A stretch of DNA of 64,000 bases from Thermoplasmata archaeon (GCA_021817245.1 JAKAVQ010000003.1:141819-205818), one strand, 5' to 3'; counted from the first letter of the stretch, positions 54,958 to 63,872 are shown. The notes: generated by a model not told the origin, from the letters alone. Translations and numbers: made by a program.

Positions 54958-55980
54958 GTGAAGGTCCGAGTCGCAGTCAACGGGTTCGGGACGATCGGCA
55001 AACGCGTCGCCGACGCCGTGGCCCGTCAGCCGGATCTCGAGCTGGTCGGCGTGACGAAGACGCGACCCAGCTTCGAGGCCCGTCGGGCCCGGGAGAAGGG
55101 CTACCCGCTCTACCTAGCGGGGGGCGGAAAGCGGTCGGAGTTCGAGAGCGCGGGGTTGACCCTTGCCGGGACCGCGGAGGAGCTCTTCGCGAAGGTCGAT
55201 GTCGTGGTGGACGCGGCACCGGACAAGGTCGGCCGGGAGAACCGGGCGCTCTACGAGAAGGCGGGGGTCCGCGCCGTCTTCCAGGGTGGGGAGAAGGCCG
55301 AGGTGGCCGAAGCCTCGTTCAACGCGCTCGGTAACTTCGAGGTCTGCCGGGGGAAGCGGTTCGTGCGTGTCGTCTCGTGCAACACCACCGGGCTCGCGCG
55401 GGCTGCCGCGGTGCTCGCGCCCGCCTGGGGGATCGGCCACTGGGAGGCCACCCTCGTCCGGCGCGGAGCCGACCCGGCCGAGTCGAAGAAGGGTCCGATC
55501 AACGGGATCCTTCCGACGTTTCAGCTCCCGTCCCATCACGGCCCGGACGTGCGGACGATCTTCCCCGACCTGTCGATCGCGACCACGGCCGTGGTCGTCC
55601 CGACGACCCTGATGCATGTCCACGTGAACCACGTCCGCCTGAGTCGGGCGCCCGCCGACGCGGCCGCGGTCCTCAACGCCTTCCGCCGGACCCCCCGGTT
55701 CCATGTCTTCGCCCCCTGGGAACACGCGGACGGTACGCCCCAGGTGATGGAGTACGCCCGGGACCGGGGGATCGGGTTCAACGACATGATGGAGAACGTC
55801 GTCTGGGAAGCCGGAGTGCGTCTCGAGGAGCGGGACCTCTACTTCTTCCAGGCGATCCACCAGGAGTCGATCGTCGTCCCCGAGAACATCGACGCGATCC
55901 GCGCGATGTTCGACCTCGCGCCCGATGCGAAGAGCTCGATCGCGACCACCGACCGAGCCCTCGGGCTGGCCGTTCACTGA
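54958..55980 (+). CDS. gap: Type II (archaeal) glyceraldehyde-3-phosphate dehydrogenase
   Basis: Archaeal phosphorylating GAPDH, 340 residues. The NAD(P) site is VAVNGFGTIGKRVADAV at the N-terminus, the catalytic Cys in SCNTTGLARAAAVL near residue 140, and the phosphate/phosphoglycerate region is TLMHVHVNHVRL. Closing NDMMENVVWEAGVRL and ESIVVPENIDAIRAM match archaeal enzymes. GTG 54958 start; an AT-rich CGATTTTATC lies about 40 bases upstream. Glycolysis or gluconeogenesis direction cannot be told. Confidence 0.95.
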   Translation: MKVRVAVNGFGTIGKRVADAVARQPDLELVGVTKTRPSFEARRAREKGYPLYLAGGGKRSEFESAGLTLAGTAEELFAKVDVVVDAAPDKVGRENRALYEKAGVRAVFQGGEKAEVAEASFNALGNFEVCRGKRFVRVVSCNTTGLARAAAVLAPAWGIGHWEATLVRRGADPAESKKGPINGILPTFQLPSHHGPDVRTIFPDLSIATTAVVVPTTLMHVHVNHVRLSRAPADAAAVLNAFRRTPRFHVFAPWEHADGTPQVMEYARDRGIGFNDMMENVVWEAGVRLEERDLYFFQAIHQESIVVPENIDAIRAMFDLAPDAKSSIATTDRALGLAVH

Positions 55981-56005
55981 GCGGAGCGCCGACGCCCCCG
56001 GAACG

Positions 56006-56881
56006 ATGACGGCTGAGCCCGACGGCGCACCAGAGTTCCGGCTCACTATAGCGGATGCGTCGGACCTGCTCGCCCGCTTCGATCGGGAGATGCGCCGTTC
56101 CCCTCCTCCCGAGCCGAACATCGAGGTCGAGGAAACCGGCGGCGTGGTGCGCCTGCGCGGACCCCGCGGCGGGACGATACTGTTCACGGCGTCCAGCTCG
56201 CCGACGGTCGTCGAGGAACAGACCGCGTTCTTCCGCCCGCTCGGTCTCGAGGTGGAGTGGAAGGTCTACGGCCACGACCGCACGGCCCCTCCTCCCGCCC
56301 TTCTCGCGGCAGCGGGCTACCTTCCCGCGGTCGAGGAGACGCTCCTGGTGGCGGACCTCTCGAGACCGCTCTCCTGGGGCCCGCGTGCGGCCGGAGTCGA
56401 GGTTCGAAGGGTCCGGGATCGCGAGGAGCTCGATCGGGCCGGGGCGGTCAGCCGGGCCGCCTTCGGGGAAGAGGATGGACGGGGGCTCGAAGAGTACGCC
56501 GCCCGCCTCGCCGACCCCGGGGTGGCCCTCTTCCTCGCGTACGTCAATGGGGTCCCGGCGGCGCTCGGACGGCTCGAGACCCCGGCCGACCGATCGTTCG
56601 CGAGCCTCTGGGGTGGAGGGACCACCCCCCCGTACCGGCATCGCGGCGTCTATCGCGAGCTCGTTAGGGTCCGGGCCGACGAGGCCCGTGCCCGGGGGTA
56701 TCCCTTCCTGTACGTCGAGGCACGCGACACCAGCCGTCCGATCCTCGAACGGCTGGGTTTCCGCGCGATGGGGTCGATCACGGAGTGGCTCTGGCGGCCC
56801 ACCGGGACCGCCGGGGAGAACCCTCAGGGTCGGCCCGGTGCGCCTCCCTCCCCGGGTGCCGGGCCCGCCGCTCCCCTGTGA
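56006..56881 (+). CDS. Two-domain GNAT N-acetyltransferase
   Basis: About 291 residues. The N-terminal half is a weak GNAT-like domain (TAFFRPLGLEVEWKVYGHDR). The C-terminal GNAT domain (about residues 130-265) shows VNGVPAALGRLETPADR, motif A-like TPPYRHRGVYRELVRVRADE, and PILERLGFRAMGSI. The tail is Pro/Gly-rich. ATG 56006 lies 26 bases after the gap stop. Such enzymes acetylate small amines or antibiotics; the substrate is unknown. Confidence 0.82.
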   Translation: MTAEPDGAPEFRLTIADASDLLARFDREMRRSPPPEPNIEVEETGGVVRLRGPRGGTILFTASSSPTVVEEQTAFFRPLGLEVEWKVYGHDRTAPPPALLAAAGYLPAVEETLLVADLSRPLSWGPRAAGVEVRRVRDREELDRAGAVSRAAFGEEDGRGLEEYAARLADPGVALFLAYVNGVPAALGRLETPADRSFASLWGGGTTPPYRHRGVYRELVRVRADEARARGYPFLYVEARDTSRPILERLGFRAMGSITEWLWRPTGTAGENPQGRPGAPPSPGAGPAAPL

Positions 56882-56971
56882 GGCCGCTCCCCCGGGACAA
56901 CGACGCCGGCGCGGGGTCAGCCGGACGGGCGCGATCCCCCCTGCCGGCAGCGGCGGGCAGCCCCCCAATCA

Positions 56972-56979
56972 TCTTATAG
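56972..56979 (+). promoter_or_regulatory. TATA box for the rpo7 cluster
   Basis: TCTTATAG is centred about 28 bases before ATG 57003 and would drive the rpo7-spt4-DPCK-rps24e-rps27ae cluster as a leaderless transcript. Confidence 0.65.
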
Positions 56980-57002
56980 GACCCCCCACTCGCGCGCGGC
57001 GC

Positions 57003-57635
57003 ATGTACTACCTCGACCACCGCCGGGACGTCGTGCGGATCCCGCCGGAGCGGCTCGGTCCCGAGCTCGCCAACGTGCTCACCGAGCTTGCGCAGCAGCA
57101 GTTCGAGGGGAAGCTCGTCGACGGTGCCAGTCTTGCGGTGACGATCCGCGACGTCCGTCCGGTCGGCGAGGGCCACATCATCCACGGTGACGGCGGGGTC
57201 TACCAGGAGGTGGAGTACGAAGCGCTCCTGTTCCGACCCGAGATCCAGGAGGTCGTAGAGGGCGCGGTCGTCGAGATCCGCAAGTTCGGCGCGTTCGTGC
57301 GCTTCGGCCCGCTCGACGGGCTCCTCCACGTCTCCCAGATCATGGACGACCGGGTGAACATCGACGAGCACAACCAGCGCCTCGTCGGCGTCGAGTCGAA
57401 GAAGGACCTGAAGGTCGGCTACAAGGTCCGGGCCCGGGTAGTCTCGCTCTCCCTCTCCGAGATCTCCCCCCGGGACAGCCGGATCGGACTCACGATGCGC
57501 CAGCCGGCGCTCGGCCGCCTCGAGTGGATCCTGGACGCCCACAAGAAGACGGAGGAGAAAGCCGGTAAACGGCCCCCGGCGGGTGCGAAGAAGGCCGCGC
57601 CGGCCAAGTCCGCCGACAAGCCCGCCGCGGCGTAG
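57003..57635 (+). CDS. rpoE1: DNA-directed RNA polymerase subunit Rpo7 (RpoE')
   Basis: Stalk subunit that partners Rpo4, binds nascent RNA and helps open promoters. The N-terminal RNP domain reads YYLDHRRDVVRIPPERLG and the S1 domain spans residues 80-165 (VVEIRKFGAFVRFGPLDGLL, HVSQIMDD). A Lys/Ala-rich tail of about 30 residues extends beyond the usual length. It begins the conserved euryarchaeal cluster with spt4 and ribosomal protein genes. Confidence 0.96.
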   Translation: MYYLDHRRDVVRIPPERLGPELANVLTELAQQQFEGKLVDGASLAVTIRDVRPVGEGHIIHGDGGVYQEVEYEALLFRPEIQEVVEGAVVEIRKFGAFVRFGPLDGLLHVSQIMDDRVNIDEHNQRLVGVESKKDLKVGYKVRARVVSLSLSEISPRDSRIGLTMRQPALGRLEWILDAHKKTEEKAGKRPPAGAKKAAPAKSADKPAAA

Positions 57636-57645
57636 GGGGGGGAGC

Positions 57646-57831
57646 ATGATCAACCTCAAGGCGTGCAAGAACTGCCGTTCGATCACCGACCAGACGAAGT
57701 GCCCCCGCTGCGGAGGCGAGGTCTCGCGCGAGTGGCAGGGGTACCTCATCGTCATCGACCCGGAGAAGAGCGAGATCGCGCGCAAGATGGGGATCCATGC
57801 CGCGGGCCGGTACGCGCTCCGCGTCAAGTGA
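57646..57831 (+). CDS. spt4: Transcription elongation factor Spt4 (RpoE'')
   Basis: Forms the Spt4/5 clamp over RNA polymerase. The 61-residue zinc protein reads ACKNCRSITD and KCPRCGGEVS, followed by the Spt5-binding strand EWQGYLIVIDPEKSEIARKM. ATG 57646 follows a GGGGGGAG stretch. Its last 35 bases overlap the start of the next gene. Confidence 0.95.
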   Translation: MINLKACKNCRSITDQTKCPRCGGEVSREWQGYLIVIDPEKSEIARKMGIHAAGRYALRVK

Positions 57832-58354
57832 AGAACGCGTCTGGGCGGTCCCGGCGTCGTTGCGCCCTACCCTCGCGGAACGGTACGGTCCGGTCTACTC
57901 CGGCGAGGAGGCCGACCGGCGGATCCGGGCGCTCCCCGTCTTCGCGACGTGCGGGGACCTCGTTACGATGCGTGCGCTCGATCTCGGGCATCCTCCGCTC
58001 GTAGGGATCGTCGACTACCGTACGCGGCGGAATGAGCCGATCGAGCCCGAGCGCTTCCGCTCGCTGGCCGCGCGACGCCGGGTCCGGGTGAAGAACCCGC
58101 CGGGCCTCCTCACCGAGCGCCTGCGCATCGCGGTCCGCGAGCTGATCCGGGACGGGGGCGGGCTCCTCGAGGTCGACGGGGAAGAGGACCTCGGCGCGCT
58201 CGCGCTGATCGAGTCGATGCCCGCCGGGGCCACCGTTATATACGGCATCCCGGGTGAGGGGGTCTCCTTCGTCCGCGTCGACGCGGTGTCGAAGGAACAC
58301 GTGCGACATCTCGTCGGACTGATGGAACTCAGGAGAATCGACCTTGGAGATTAA
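57797..58354 (+). CDS. GTP-dependent dephospho-CoA kinase (DUF359)
   Basis: Final step of archaeal CoA synthesis, phosphorylating dephospho-CoA with GTP. The 185-residue protein has the DUF359 motifs TCGDLVTMRAL, IVDYRTRRNEP, NPPGLLTERLRIAVRELI and VDGEEDLGALALI. ATG 57797 lies inside spt4; the first 15 residues are poorly conserved-looking, so a later start is possible. It overlaps rps24e by 11 bases. This neighbourhood is typical for the archaeal enzyme. Confidence 0.92.
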   Translation: MPRAGTRSASSEERVWAVPASLRPTLAERYGPVYSGEEADRRIRALPVFATCGDLVTMRALDLGHPPLVGIVDYRTRRNEPIEPERFRSLAARRRVRVKNPPGLLTERLRIAVRELIRDGGGLLEVDGEEDLGALALIESMPAGATVIYGIPGEGVSFVRVDAVSKEHVRHLVGLMELRRIDLGD

Positions 58355-58712
58355 GATCCTCGAGGACCGGGCCAACCCGCTCCTCAAGCGCCACGAGTAC
58401 CGCTTCGAAGTCGCCCACGCGACCGCCGCGACGCCGAGCCGCGAGGAGGTCCGCCAGGAGCTCTCGAGGGTCGTCCACTCCCCGAAGGAGCGCGTGATCG
58501 TCGAGCGGATGCATGCCCGCTTCGGCACCGCGGTCACTCGCGGAGAGGCGGCCGTCTACGATACGGTCGACGCCGCGAAGGCGACCGCGCGCGAGCACAT
58601 CCTCGTACGGAACCGGCTCAAGGAGAAGGCGGTGAAAGGCGCGGCGCCCGCCGCCGAGAGCGCCCCGACCCCCGCCGCGCCGCCGGCCGCGCCGGCCGCG
58701 AAGAAGGAGTGA
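58344..58712 (+). CDS. rps24e: Ribosomal protein S24e
   Basis: Small-subunit ribosomal protein. The core (residues 1-95) reads MEIKILEDRANPLLKRHEYR, then VERMHARFGTAVTRGEAAVY and a basic helix. A long Ala/Pro/Lys tail follows, as in other Thermoplasmatota. TTG 58344 is the probable start; AGGAG at 58331-58335 is a well-placed Shine-Dalgarno site, suited to a gene inside an operon. Confidence 0.94.
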   Translation: MEIKILEDRANPLLKRHEYRFEVAHATAATPSREEVRQELSRVVHSPKERVIVERMHARFGTAVTRGEAAVYDTVDAAKATAREHILVRNRLKEKAVKGAAPAAESAPTPAAPPAAPAAKKE

Positions 58713-58718
58713 GCCTCC

Positions 58719-58913
58719 GTGGCAAAGGCGCGGGTCGGCCTCTACGAGGTCAAGGGCGAAACGCTCCAGCGCACCCACCGCTCCTGTCCGAAGTGTGGGC
58801 CCGGCACGTTCCTCGCCGAGCACAAGGACCGGCGTTCCTGTGGGCGGTGCGGTTACTCTGAGTCGAAGGCTGCGCCCGCCGCGAAGGGCAAGGCGGCGAA
58901 GTCCGCGGCCTAA
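58719..58913 (+). CDS. rps27ae: Ribosomal protein S27ae
   Basis: Small zinc-binding 30S protein of 64 residues. It has [19 protein letters not shown] with CGRCGY closing the zinc site, preceded by [14 protein letters not shown]. The tail is Lys/Ala-rich. GTG 58719 lies six bases after the rps24e stop. It completes the rpo7 cluster. Confidence 0.95.
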   Translation: MAKARVGLYEVKGETLQRTHRSCPKCGPGTFLAEHKDRRSCGRCGYSESKAAPAAKGKAAKSAA

Positions 58914-58926
58914 GCGGCCGGCCCCG

Positions 58927-59493
58927 ATGCCACCGAGCGCGGGAGTCGCCCCGCCTCGTTCCCACCGCCTCCGTCGAACGAGCGCCCGGGTCGATCTGGG
59001 GCCGATCGCCCGCTACGAGATCCGGGCGAGGTTTCGCGCTCCGCTGCCGTTCGTCTTCCGCTGGTGTACCGACTACGCATCCGATGACGGACGCCGCGCG
59101 CAGGAGCCGTACGAGCGGCGGGTCCTCGAGCGCACCGCGCGACGGGTAGTGCTCGAGGACCTCGAATCGACCGACCACGGCTGGGCCTGGAAGCGGACGA
59201 CGGTCACGCTCGACCCCCCTGATCACTGGCGCGCCGAGTCGGTCGGGAACTACCGATGGTTCCGGCTCGACTATCGTCTCCGGCCTCTTCAGGACGGGAC
59301 CACCGAGCTCCGCCTGCGCGGCGACCGTCGTGCTACGGCGCTCGGGGGCCGGAATCCCTCGCGGACGGCGCTCGAACGGGAACTGGTCGATCTCTGGGCG
59401 CGCCTCGGCCGGTCGCTCGAGCAGGATTACCGTGCCGAGGCACGACGCGGCGTCCGACAGGAAGGTCGGGGGCGCCCGACAGTCCCGGGCTGA
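58927..59493 (+). CDS. SRPBCC/START-like fold protein
   Basis: About 188 residues with the alternating beta pattern of polyketide cyclase/START-like proteins: YEIRARFRAPLPFVFRWCTD, RTARRVVLEDLE, WKRTTVTLDPPDHWRAESVG, then strands and a long C-terminal helix (RTALERELVDLWARLGRSLE). It probably binds a hydrophobic ligand; no catalytic residues can be named. ATG 58927 is 13 bases after rps27ae, so it may read through from the cluster. Confidence 0.72.
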   Translation: MPPSAGVAPPRSHRLRRTSARVDLGPIARYEIRARFRAPLPFVFRWCTDYASDDGRRAQEPYERRVLERTARRVVLEDLESTDHGWAWKRTTVTLDPPDHWRAESVGNYRWFRLDYRLRPLQDGTTELRLRGDRRATALGGRNPSRTALERELVDLWARLGRSLEQDYRAEARRGVRQEGRGRPTVPG

Positions 59494-59543
59494 TCACCCA
59501 ATCGAAGGGGCGAGGGACTGCCCCGCGGGGGCCGGTCCTTCGG

Positions 59544-59864
59544 CTACGCTGCGGCTCGCGGTCGCTCCAGGCCCCGAAGCGGGCTCGTCAGGAGGACGCC
59601 GCCGAGGACGCCGGCCAGGAAGACGAGCGCGCCGACGGTGAGGAACATCTGCGGCCCGATGGCGAGCCCGTCCAGGAAGTGGAGGATCAGGCTCGGGACC
59701 TGTGTGAGCATCGCGGGCTCGAAGAGCCCGACGATCCAGACGCCAACCACCACCGCGACCGTAGTGACGACCAGGAGCGTGAGGAGGAAGCGGAGAAGGA
59801 GACCGAGGATGAGTCCCCCGATGAAGGCGAGCGAGTAGACAACGAACCAGTCCGGCAGCACCAT
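59544..59864 (-). CDS. Small membrane protein, 106 aa
   Basis: Three hydrophobic helices: WFVVYSLAFIGGLILGLLLR, LLVVTTVAVVVGVWIVGLF and MFLTVGALVFLAGVLGGVLL. Short charged tail. No family recognised. It is convergent with the SRPBCC gene and alone on its strand. A TATA-like GGACCTAATG lies about 30 bases upstream of ATG 59864. Confidence 0.7.
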   Translation of the reverse strand: MVLPDWFVVYSLAFIGGLILGLLLRFLLTLLVVTTVAVVVGVWIVGLFEPAMLTQVPSLILHFLDGLAIGPQMFLTVGALVFLAGVLGGVLLTSPLRGLERPRAAA

Positions 59865-60038
59865 GCGTTTGTCCCCCCCGGCGGGACCGCGCCAAAGGAC
59901 CTAATGCAGCGCCCCGTAAGTAGCTGGCGTCGAGCCGAACGGACGGGGAGACGGCCCCGTCTCCGTGGGAAGACTGTTCCACCGTGACGTTCCGGCGCGA
60001 AAGGCGCCGGCCGGGGCCGATCCAAGCCGTGCCCTCGT

Positions 60039-60761
60039 TCACTTCCATTGCGGGGAGGCTTGCAGCAGCGCGTCGAAGTTCTGGCAGTCTTTGCAGCCCT
60101 TGGCCCCCCCGGGCGGCGCGACCTCGTCGTAAATCCGCCGGGCCTTCCGAAGGAGGGGCGCGATCATGGCCGGGTCGAGCGGGACCGGCACGACCTTGGC
60201 ATGGAACCCCATGCGGAACCCCTGCGGAGTGCGTGCCTCAAGGAGGAAGTCGGCGTCGCCCTCCGTCACGGGTTCCGTGTAGACCAGGGCAAGCTGCGTC
60301 ACCGGGCCAAGCCCGACGCGGTCCGCGATCAACGCGTAGCCGTTGAGCTGCACGTCATACATGGGACGGAGCTGGTCCTGACCGGCGGTGTGGCGGCCGG
60401 TCTTGTAGTCGATGATCGCCTTGCGGCCGTCCGCGCGGGCAAGAATGCCGTCCGGCGCGCCGGTCAGCCGGATCCCGGATTCGGGATCGTCGACGTAGAA
60501 GGTCCGCGCGTTGGGGGGCGGAATGTAGGAGGTGAATTCGCCGAGTGGCTCGAGCCACGACGGCGCCCCTTGGTACCGGTCGAAGTGCGCGTGGACGACC
60601 TTCTTCGAGAAGGAATCGAGCGAGGAGAAGATCCCCGGAAAGGGACCCCCGAACGGGAGGTCGTAGTGCAGATCGAGCCAGAAGCACCGCGGGCAAAAGC
60701 CCGGCATCGCGAGGCCTCCCAGGTTCTTGGCGGAGATTCGAAGCGTGGGGGAAGCGGACAT
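60039..60761 (-). CDS. PD-(D/E)XK nuclease, Cas4/RecB-like
   Basis: Predicted DNA nuclease of about 240 residues. The active-site pattern is GAPDGILARADGRKAIIDYKTG (D-x-x-D, D-Y-K), and an N-terminal CPRCFWLDLH plus a C-terminal CKDCQNF (two Cys pairs) could bind an Fe-S cluster or zinc as in Cas4. No CRISPR array or other cas gene is in this window, so it is an orphan. A repair or recombination role is likely. ATG 60761; the region upstream is gene-free. Confidence 0.78.
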   Translation of the reverse strand: MSASPTLRISAKNLGGLAMPGFCPRCFWLDLHYDLPFGGPFPGIFSSLDSFSKKVVHAHFDRYQGAPSWLEPLGEFTSYIPPPNARTFYVDDPESGIRLTGAPDGILARADGRKAIIDYKTGRHTAGQDQLRPMYDVQLNGYALIADRVGLGPVTQLALVYTEPVTEGDADFLLEARTPQGFRMGFHAKVVPVPLDPAMIAPLLRKARRIYDEVAPPGGAKGCKDCQNFDALLQASPQWK

Positions 60762-61405
60762 GGTTCGATTCCGGCGGCCGGAGATTTCGAGAGCGCTCCC
60801 GGCTTCAATGCGCTTGCGCAGGACTCCCAGCGCGCAACCCGACCCGCCTCATACCCTGCCCGAGCTCTGGAACGGTCCATCGGTCATCCGCATGGCGAGC
60901 GGGAGGTTCGGGTCCCGGAAGCGACCGCGCCGCATGCGAGGGAATGCTCCGCCGCCCGTGGACCTGGCTCCGATAACGGCCGCCGGCTGAGCGTTCACGC
61001 GGCGATCGGGTGGATCGTCTTCGCTCTGAGGCTGACGGCGTTTCTTCTATCCGCCGCCTACGTCGCAGCGTTGCTTCACGGACCGTCGTGGTGACCGGGC
61101 GCGGCATCGGGTCTAGCGCTCGGCATCATCTCCTGCTCCGGCGATTCGGGGCGTGGCGAGCTGTCAGGAGGCATTCGCTGACTCCGGTGCCCGCGACGAC
61201 GGCCGAGCTGGCGGAGCGAGACGCGTCGCACCACGCGCTGGGCGTCCTGCCATGCCGCGACCCAGGACCTGACCCAGGAGTCGGGTTCGCGGGTTACTCT
61301 CGAGTGGGGCCGAGGGTTCGGGGGATCGCGGCGGGAGGCTGCCGCTCCCTCGATCGAAGCCAGCGCCGCCAGGCTCATCTCCGGTTCGGCCCTGCACCGG
61401 ATACC
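60762..61405. other. Gene-free stretch, about 640 bp
   Basis: Frames on both strands are Arg/Ser-rich shadows without motifs. A short hydrophobic frame near 61010-61094 ends quickly. No RNA structure noticed. Confidence 0.4.
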
Positions 61406-62404
61406 ATGGATGAGTCTCGATATTCAGTTCGGCCGTTTCATGACGACGATTACGACACGAGACGACGAATCGCCACGCTTCTCGAGCCGGACCGATCGTT
61501 CACGGCAGAGGAGTTCCGCCAGTGGGACCGGGTCTTCCGGGAACCGCACCTGGTGAAGCTCGACTTTGTCGTCGAGGAGCGCGCCTCGACCGCCGGGGTG
61601 GCGTATGGCTCGCTCCACCACTCCCCGGACATGTTTCACCCCCACCGTTTTTGGACCGAGGTGCAGGTCGATCCGGACCACCAGCACCAAGGTATCGGTC
61701 GCGCGCTTTACGAGCTACTCGAGAGTTTGGCCCGAGCGCGATCGGTGGAAGTCCTTTGGGCGAGCGCTCGGGAGGACGAGGCTCGCTCGGTCGGATTCTT
61801 CGAGCGGGCGGGTTTCGCCGTGCGCCGCCGCTCGTGGATGTCGCGTCTTTCCCTCGATGCCACGACCCCCGAGAAGATCGAGGCTGGGCAAAGGCGTCCC
61901 ATTTCGGGGGTGACGTTCACGACGCTCGCCGAGGAGGGGGCGGACCGGCGGGACGTGCAGGAACGGCTCTATCGATTGGACCTCGAGGCGAGCCGAGACG
62001 CGCCGCGGATGGAGCCGATGACCGTCATCTCGTTCGACCAGTACTCGGAGCTCGCGTTTCGCGGTCCCCGCTTCTTTCCCGAAGCGGTATTCCTCGCGCG
62101 ATTGGGAAGCGACTACGTTGCGATGAGCACTCTCGATCGTGCGCCGGCCGAGCCCGATACCCTCACGGTCGGGTTCACGGGCACACTCCCTGCCTACCGG
62201 GGGCTCGGAATCGCGACCGAGCTCAAGCGGAGGGCGGTCGAGTTCGCTCGGTCCCGGGGCTACCGCTACCTTCGGACCTTCAACGATTCAGAGAACCCCC
62301 GGATCTGGGCCATCAACCGGAAGTTGGGGTTCCAAGTCCAACGAGTCTGGTTGATCGGCGAGAAGAAGTTCAGCCACGGCGTTGCCAGTCGGGCAAGTCC
62401 CTGA
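61406..62404 (+). CDS. Tandem GNAT N-acetyltransferase
   Basis: About 332 residues with two GNAT domains. The first has TEVQVDPDHQHQGIGRALYE and SVGFFERAGFAVRRR. The second has TVGFTGTLPAYRGLGIATEL and the C-terminal NPRIWAINRKLGFQVQR. This two-domain layout is typical of mycothiol-synthase-like or Eis-like proteins, but the substrate is unknown. ATG 61406 begins the first domain; upstream extension is low-complexity. Confidence 0.85.
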   Translation: MDESRYSVRPFHDDDYDTRRRIATLLEPDRSFTAEEFRQWDRVFREPHLVKLDFVVEERASTAGVAYGSLHHSPDMFHPHRFWTEVQVDPDHQHQGIGRALYELLESLARARSVEVLWASAREDEARSVGFFERAGFAVRRRSWMSRLSLDATTPEKIEAGQRRPISGVTFTTLAEEGADRRDVQERLYRLDLEASRDAPRMEPMTVISFDQYSELAFRGPRFFPEAVFLARLGSDYVAMSTLDRAPAEPDTLTVGFTGTLPAYRGLGIATELKRRAVEFARSRGYRYLRTFNDSENPRIWAINRKLGFQVQRVWLIGEKKFSHGVASRASP

Positions 62405-62826
62405 TCATCTCGGCGAAAGGCCGTCGCCCGAGAGCGAGCGCCTCCTTCGAACCCCCTTTCCCATCTTCCAATCGAGACACCACGAGCCCGGGGAGGTCGG
62501 GACGTGGCCGCGCGACGAACGTCGCGAAGGGCGTGCCTTGGCTCGCAGCGATGGCGACGCTCGGTCCGCCGGGTCAGCCCCAGCCTGCCCTTGTACGGAG
62601 CCAAGCGCTAGGCGATGTCGTCCAGATCGTGCTGCGAGCCTATGAGGTCCCGTGGGGAGGTAGGTGTTTCGAATGAGGGCAATGCTGCTCGAAAGCGGTG
62701 GGACAACCGGATTGACTCGTTGGTTTCCCGACGGGCCCTAACCCACTCTGATGAGCACGCGGGACGCAGCGTCGACCCGCGTCCGGTGTCCACGATGGAG
62801 GTGCGCCGAGTCGAGCGGCGGAGCGC
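62405..62826. other. Gene-free stretch, about 420 bp
   Basis: No protein-like frame and no recognisable RNA gene. It separates the GNAT gene from the convergent carbonic anhydrase gene. Confidence 0.4.
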
Positions 62827-63318
62827 CTACTTGACTTCTCGCAGGCGGCCCGTCTTCACATCGTAAACGAAGCCCCGGACCTGGTCCTTGTGGGGAATGA
62901 ACGGGCTCGCTTTGATGCGCGCGATCGACTGGCGCACGTCCTTGTCCAAGTCCGAGAATGCCTCGAGCGCGAAGGGCGGTCGGACGCCGGTTTCGGACTC
63001 GATCTGCTTCTTGACCTCGTCGTCCTTGAACGTGAGCATGCCACAGTCCGTGTGATGAACGAGGACGATTTCGCGGGTGCCCAGCAGGCGTTGCGAGATG
63101 ACGAGTGAGCGGATCGCGTCATCTGTCGCCACCCCACCGGCGTTGCGAATCACGTGAGCGTCACCCTCGGTGAGTCCGAGCATTCCATACGGATTCAACC
63201 GGGCGTCCATGCAGGCCAGCACCGCGACCTTCTTCCCGGGCGGCATCGGAAGAGCTCCCTTGCTAAACTTCTGGGCGTACGCCTCGTTGTTCTTGACGAG
63301 ATTTTCCGTGGTCGACAT
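62827..63318 (-). CDS. Beta-class carbonic anhydrase
   Basis: Interconverts carbon dioxide and bicarbonate. The 163-residue beta-CA has zinc ligands in CMDARLNPYGMLGL (Cys-x-Asp-x-Arg) and HHTDCGM (His-x-x-Cys), with HVIRNAGGVATDDAIRSLVI between. The short length and the DAHVIRNAGG motif suit the small archaeal/Cab-type clade. ATG 63318. It may supply bicarbonate or help pH control. Single gene. Confidence 0.95.
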   Translation of the reverse strand: MSTTENLVKNNEAYAQKFSKGALPMPPGKKVAVLACMDARLNPYGMLGLTEGDAHVIRNAGGVATDDAIRSLVISQRLLGTREIVLVHHTDCGMLTFKDDEVKKQIESETGVRPPFALEAFSDLDKDVRQSIARIKASPFIPHKDQVRGFVYDVKTGRLREVK

Positions 63319-63798
63319 GGGCCCTCTGACGCCCGGAGCGGGTGCCGCCTTTTCAATATTCCGAAGAGGCTTGAGATGCAGTTGTCCCTGAACCAAGCCC
63401 CAAACGTCTCGCGGCGACTGGATCGCATGTCTACGTGGGCCGAAAGAGAGGGACACCCGAGAGTCCCGTCTGCAACGCCGTCACTCCCTCCGCACCTGGT
63501 AGTTGGAGCGAGCGCGGGGTATGACAAGAACTCCGTAACGTCCGAATTCGGGCTCGAGTCTCGACCTGATCGACGTGACCCGGTTCGTAGACTCGAGATC
63601 GAGGAGGGAGACGACTCCGTGAACGAGTGCGCGGGCCATTGCCTGGCGTACCGTGGTGGGGGAGGCGTGGTCTTTAAACCGCAAGCCTACCTCGCGCGAC
63701 GCCAGCAGGGTGTCGCGATGCGACGCCGCTACCGAGGGAGGAGGAGGCATTACAGACCCGATTGGGCGCCTGAGAGTTTTATCTTTGGACAAGTAAAT
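63319..63798. other. Gene-free stretch, 480 bp
   Basis: Open frames here (for example 63481-63825 on the minus strand) lack motifs and run into the tRNA gene, so they are not called. The sequence GTCTTTAAACC near 63670 is AT-rich and could be a promoter element of unknown target. Confidence 0.35.
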
Positions 63799-63872
63799 GG
63801 GCCCGTAGTATAGCTTGGACATCACGGAGGCCTCCGGAGCCTCAAACCCGGGTTCGAATCCCGGCGGGCCCG
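63799..63872 (+). tRNA. tRNA-Arg (anticodon CCG)
   Basis: Acceptor GGGCCCG pairs with CGGGCCC. The anticodon arm GAGGC-CTCCGGA-GCCTC gives anticodon CCG (reads CGG), and the T-arm is CCGGG-TTCGAAT-CCCGG. No intron and no encoded CCA. Confidence 0.95.

Noticed and set aside
63481..63825. Minus-strand 114-codon frame near tRNA-Arg
   Set aside because: It runs into the tRNA gene, has no motifs and lacks strong codon bias.
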